Shown here: piece by piece, positions 11,635-14,506 of the stretch
Numbering within the stretch: position 1 is the stretch's first letter
How the letters are laid out: each line of letters opens with the position of its first letter
Source: Bacillota bacterium
GTDB taxonomy: Bacteria > Bacillota > Clostridia > Peptostreptococcales > Anaerovoracaceae
Assembly: GCA_023394035.1 (NCBI GenBank)
Contig: JAEXBK010000096.1
Coordinates: 1-14,506 of the forward strand
DNA length: 14,506 nucleotides
Reading direction: 5' to 3'
Position numbers and translations under genes: made by a program
The notes under the pieces: generated by a model
What the model was told of the DNA's origin: nothing
The model's database searches: none
Seen by the model: the letters and a program-made list of their open reading frames with translations, nothing else

Positions 11635-12543
11635 TTATCTGCTTTCAGATCGCAAAGTATTTATAAGCTCCAGAATATCACTCGGAATCTGCGCCTCAGC
11701 CTTGAGGCGCTTTTTTGTTACGGGATGATCGAATTCATATGAACATGCGTGAAGTGCCTGACGATCAGGGAAAAGGCTTTGATCGCCGCCATACAGCCAG
11801 TCCCCGAGCAGGGGATGACCTATATGGGAAAGATGAACCCTTATCTGATGAGTCCTGCCCGTAAGAAGGTCGAGAGAAACGAGCGTTGACGAAGCAAATC
11901 TCTCAAGAACTCTGACATGTGTTTTTGACGGATAACCGCCGTCAGCTTCGGAAAGCACACCTCTTGCAACACTGTCAGGTGAAGGTCTTCCGATAGGAGC
12001 GTCGATTAAAAAATCATCTTCGGTAATGACTCCCTGTGCAACGGCAATATATTCTTTTTTGGTCGTTCCCGCCATCATTTGCTTGTTCAGCTCTGCCTGA
12101 GCGTGAGAATTCTTGCCGATTACAAGAATACCGGACGTATCCATATCAAGTCTGTTTATGAACCTGACTTTAAAAAAGCTGCCGGTTTTGTTCATGTAGT
12201 TCATGATACCGTTTGCAATCGTATGATCGGGATGCCCCTTGGTAGGATGTACCGTTACACCGGCATGTTTATTTATGATAAGGAGATCATCATCCTCATA
12301 AACGGGTTCGATAGGGATATCCTCGGCCGGGAAGTGACTTGATTCATCGGGCAAATCAACGGAAACAGTGTCGCCCTCGGAAGGAACGACCCAGCCCGGA
12401 ACGGCGACACCATTTAATTTGATGAGATTTTGGAATTTTATCTTTGTCATAAGACGTGAGGAAAACCGGTATTTTTTCTTAATCGTTGTCTTTAGCGGAA
12501 ATTCCGATTCCTCACGCGTAACCTTGAAATTGTATTTTTGCAT
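11635..12543 (-). CDS. RluA/RluD-family RNA pseudouridine synthase
   Basis: The 302-residue protein converts uridine to pseudouridine in rRNA or tRNA. The N-terminal segment (about 17-65; FSSRLMTKIKFQNLIKLNG, GDTVSVDLP) is a diverged S4-like RNA-binding part. The catalytic core starts with VYEDDDLLIINKHAGVTVHP. The signature is FINRLDMDTSGILV with catalytic Asp133; the residue before RLD is Asn where many members have His. Later blocks are KKEYIAVAQG, LLTGRTHQIRVHLSHIGHPL and GDWLYGG, all standard. It starts 11 bases after the nadK stop with only a weak AAGAAAG ribosome binding site, which suggests coupling. The linkage nadK-pseudouridine synthase equals B. subtilis yjbN-yjbO. The target uridine cannot be deduced. 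Confidence 0.92.
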   Translation of the reverse strand: MQKYNFKVTREESEFPLKTTIKKKYRFSSRLMTKIKFQNLIKLNGVAVPGWVVPSEGDTVSVDLPDESSHFPAEDIPIEPVYEDDDLLIINKHAGVTVHPTKGHPDHTIANGIMNYMNKTGSFFKVRFINRLDMDTSGILVIGKNSHAQAELNKQMMAGTTKKEYIAVAQGVITEDDFLIDAPIGRPSPDSVARGVLSEADGGYPSKTHVRVLERFASSTLVSLDLLTGRTHQIRVHLSHIGHPLLGDWLYGGDQSLFPDRQALHACSYEFDHPVTKKRLKAEAQIPSDILELINTLRSESR

Positions 12544-12554
12544 ATAAGTCTTTC

Positions 12555-13355
12555 TTAAAGAAATTTACTTTTTACCTTAGTCCAGAAATCGTAGCTCTCG
12601 AGTCTAAGAAGCTCAACCGATTCATCGGCAAGGCTTGCGGTAAGACTTTCAATTTTGTTGAACTCAACGGCGAAACCGTCATATGTGACCATTATCTCGT
12701 CCTTGATTCCGTTATTGTCGGGAACAATATTAAGACTCAAATCAGGAGGCAGAAGTATGCTGCTCGTAAATGATCTGTAGGCCGTAGTGTTCATCGGGGC
12801 TATAGGTGTGACCTGAAGCAATCTGATTCGGGGATCTACTATAGAACCGCCAAGCGAATAGTTGTATGCGGTGCTTCCCGCAGGAGTCGATATGAGAAGC
12901 CCGTCACCGCTAAATCTTTCAATAAAGCCTCCACCGATTGAAATATTCAGGTGAACTGAATAAGTTGCCGGGCTTCTGAGTACGATTTCGTTAAGTCCGA
13001 TAAACTCGTCGGATTTGCCGTCGTGCTCTACAACGGCTTTTACCGTCTGCATCCTCTGCAGGGAATATGCACCGCGGCGATAGTCATAGATAAACTGATC
13101 AAGCTGATCCGGCATTATCTCCTGGAAGAAGCCGAGATGACCGGTATTAATGCCGATAAATGGGATTCTTGGGAATCCGAAGTGATGAACAGCCTCAAGA
13201 AAAGTCCCGTCGCCGCCTATGCACACTATAAGGTCTACATCTGACGATATTTCCTTTGTTACATCAAAGCTGGCGTATTCGAGCTTGTTTACAAGCAATT
13301 GCTCGGTTTTGAGCGAGTTTGCACTTGAACTTGAATAGATCAGTATCTTTGCCAT
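12555..13355 (-). CDS. nadK: NAD kinase
   Basis: The 266-residue enzyme phosphorylates NAD to NADP with ATP. Signatures are CIGGDGTFLEA with GGDG at 47-50 (Asp49 catalytic), GINTGHLGFF (68-77), GLNEIVLRSP, and GDGLLISTPAGSTAYNYSLGG with the NAD-binding segment that follows. The length fits the compact Bacillus-type enzymes. The ATG is one base after the pepF stop (TAAAATG), with GGAG inside the pepF 3' end as ribosome binding site, so the two are surely cotranscribed and probably coupled. It is the source of NADP for biosynthesis, which is relevant to the unusual cofactor site of the gap product elsewhere in the window. Confidence 0.95.
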   Translation of the reverse strand: MAKILIYSSSSANSLKTEQLLVNKLEYASFDVTKEISSDVDLIVCIGGDGTFLEAVHHFGFPRIPFIGINTGHLGFFQEIMPDQLDQFIYDYRRGAYSLQRMQTVKAVVEHDGKSDEFIGLNEIVLRSPATYSVHLNISIGGGFIERFSGDGLLISTPAGSTAYNYSLGGSIVDPRIRLLQVTPIAPMNTTAYRSFTSSILLPPDLSLNIVPDNNGIKDEIMVTYDGFAVEFNKIESLTASLADESVELLRLESYDFWTKVKSKFL

Positions 13356-13356
13356 T

Positions 13357-14506
13357 TTATTTCTCCATAAGTTCTTCGAGCTGTTCTACGAGCTCCTTGA
13401 AGAATTCGAGTGCGTCGAGTACAGGCTTCTTTGTGCTCATATCGACGCCTGCAACCTTAAGCTCATCAACAGGGAATGCGCTTGATCCCATTGAGAGGAA
13501 TTTTTTGTAGTCCTTTACGGCAGGCTCGCCTTCCGAAAGAATTCTCTTTGAAATTGCAGTTGCCGCAGAAAATCCCGTAGCATACTGATAAACGTAATAG
13601 CTCGAATAGAAGTGAGGAATTCTTGCCCATTCGTACTTGATAAAGTCATCATGAGCCATGCTTTCACCGAAGTATAGGGTATTAAGCCTGTCGTATTCGC
13701 CGCAGAGCCATTCAGCCGTGAGCGATCCGCCATCTTCCACATATTTGTGAGCGTTTCTTTCGAACTCGGCAAACATAGTCTGGCGGAATACAGTGCCCTT
13801 GAATTCATCGACAAAACGATTGACGAGGAATTTTCTCATTTCAGGATCTGTTTCTTCCTTGAGAAGATGATTCATGAGGAGGCACTCATTAACTGTAGAT
13901 GCTACCTCTGCTACGAATATGCAGTAATCACCGTATACAGGCGGCTGATTCGTTCTGGTGTAGTATGAATGCATGGAGTGACCCATTTCGTGAACGAGAG
14001 TCAGGACATCCTGAAGTCTATCGGCATAGTTAAGAAGTATATAAGGATAGGAATCATAAGATCCGTAGCTGTACGCACCGCTCGTCTTATTCTTGTTTTC
14101 GTATTTATCGATCCAGCCTTGTTCGAGACCGTTTCTTACTACATCAAGATAATCTTCGCCGAGTGGCTTAAGTGCCTTGAGCATGAGCGCTGCACCTTCG
14201 TCAAAGGTGATCTCCTTTTCAGGAATATTTACTAAAGGTACATATGCATCATACATATGAAGCTCATCTACCTTGAGTGCTTTTTTTCTGAGAGCGACAT
14301 AGCGGTGGAAAACCGGCAGATACTCATGGACTGCGTCAATAAGATTATCGTATACCTCCTCAGGAATGTTGTTTCCGAAGAGGGCAGCCTGTCTTGCACT
14401 TTCGTATTTTCTGAGCGTTGCCGTAACGACATCTCCCTTTACATTCGCATTGTATGATGCGGTTATCGTGTTGATATGTCCTTTATAGGCCTCATACATG
14501 TTTGTG
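13357..14506 (-). CDS. pepF: Oligoendopeptidase F (M3 metallopeptidase), 5' end outside the window
   Basis: The frame is open to the window edge (upstream codons before the ATG at 14499 still read Thr-Asn), and the family has about 600 residues, so about the first third is missing and the ATG at 14499 is internal. The zinc site is HEMGHSMHSYY, with HExxH encoded at 13992-13978; the downstream glutamate ligand lies in FVAEVASTVNECLL. Further M3B blocks are YGSYDSYPYILLNY before the zinc site, and PHFYSSYYVYQYATGFSAA near the C-terminus, which holds the substrate-binding His/Tyr residues. PepF cleaves short peptides in the cytoplasm in peptide turnover. It is the upstream member of pepF-nadK-rluA. 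Confidence 0.95.
   Translation of the reverse strand, partial: TNMYEAYKGHINTITASYNANVKGDVVTATLRKYESARQAALFGNNIPEEVYDNLIDAVHEYLPVFHRYVALRKKALKVDELHMYDAYVPLVNIPEKEITFDEGAALMLKALKPLGEDYLDVVRNGLEQGWIDKYENKNKTSGAYSYGSYDSYPYILLNYADRLQDVLTLVHEMGHSMHSYYTRTNQPPVYGDYCIFVAEVASTVNECLLMNHLLKEETDPEMRKFLVNRFVDEFKGTVFRQTMFAEFERNAHKYVEDGGSLTAEWLCGEYDRLNTLYFGESMAHDDFIKYEWARIPHFYSSYYVYQYATGFSAATAISKRILSEGEPAVKDYKKFLSMGSSAFPVDELKVAGVDMSTKKPVLDALEFFKELVEQLEELMEK

Overview
The window looks like chromosomal DNA of a low-to-mid-GC anaerobic Firmicute, most likely class Clostridia. The reasons are a glycolytic gap-pgk-tpiA operon next to rpoN and secG, a membrane pyrophosphatase of the K+-dependent type, a butyrate-type crotonase, a ThiT thiamine transporter under a TPP riboswitch, and strong GGAGG ribosome binding sites. 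I cannot name a genus from sequence alone.

Positions 1-1045 are accessory in character: the 3' part of a GNAT acetyltransferase, then a decayed SMI1/KNR4-type gene with one identifiable base loss, a second unidentified gene remnant, and a small cysteine-rich DUF3795 protein. Positions 1087-7988 are a plus-strand housekeeping block: rpoN (sigma-54), gap, pgk, tpiA, secG and hppA. The order matches the common Firmicute cluster rpoN-cggR-gap-pgk-tpiA-gpmI-eno-secG, but cggR, gpmI and eno are missing here. Glycolysis and the membrane pyrophosphatase plausibly form one energy-conserving unit, since PPi hydrolysis is used to pump ions.

Positions 7989-8425 hold no convincing protein gene but are rich in structure: the hppA terminator, a sigma-A-like promoter directly behind it, three copies of a GTAGATATT unit that can pair in two mutually exclusive ways, a 14-bp AT-rich hairpin ending in TTTT, a GCAGGAA-containing stretch, and the terminator of the convergent crt gene. 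This is the best candidate in the window for something undescribed, probably a small RNA locus.

Positions 8426-10724 are minus-strand: thiN (thiamine pyrophosphokinase), then thiT behind a TPP riboswitch with a compact expression platform in which the Shine-Dalgarno sequence lies in the 3' arm of a terminator-like hairpin and the U-tract is the SD-to-AUG spacer, then crt. Here thiamine salvage is split into an uptake gene under TPP control and a kinase with its own promoter. A DUF975 membrane protein gene is divergent from thiN, with overlapping promoters. The last block, on the minus strand, is pepF (5'-truncated by the window edge)-nadK-RluA-family pseudouridine synthase, in the same relative order as B. 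subtilis yjbG...yjbN-yjbO.
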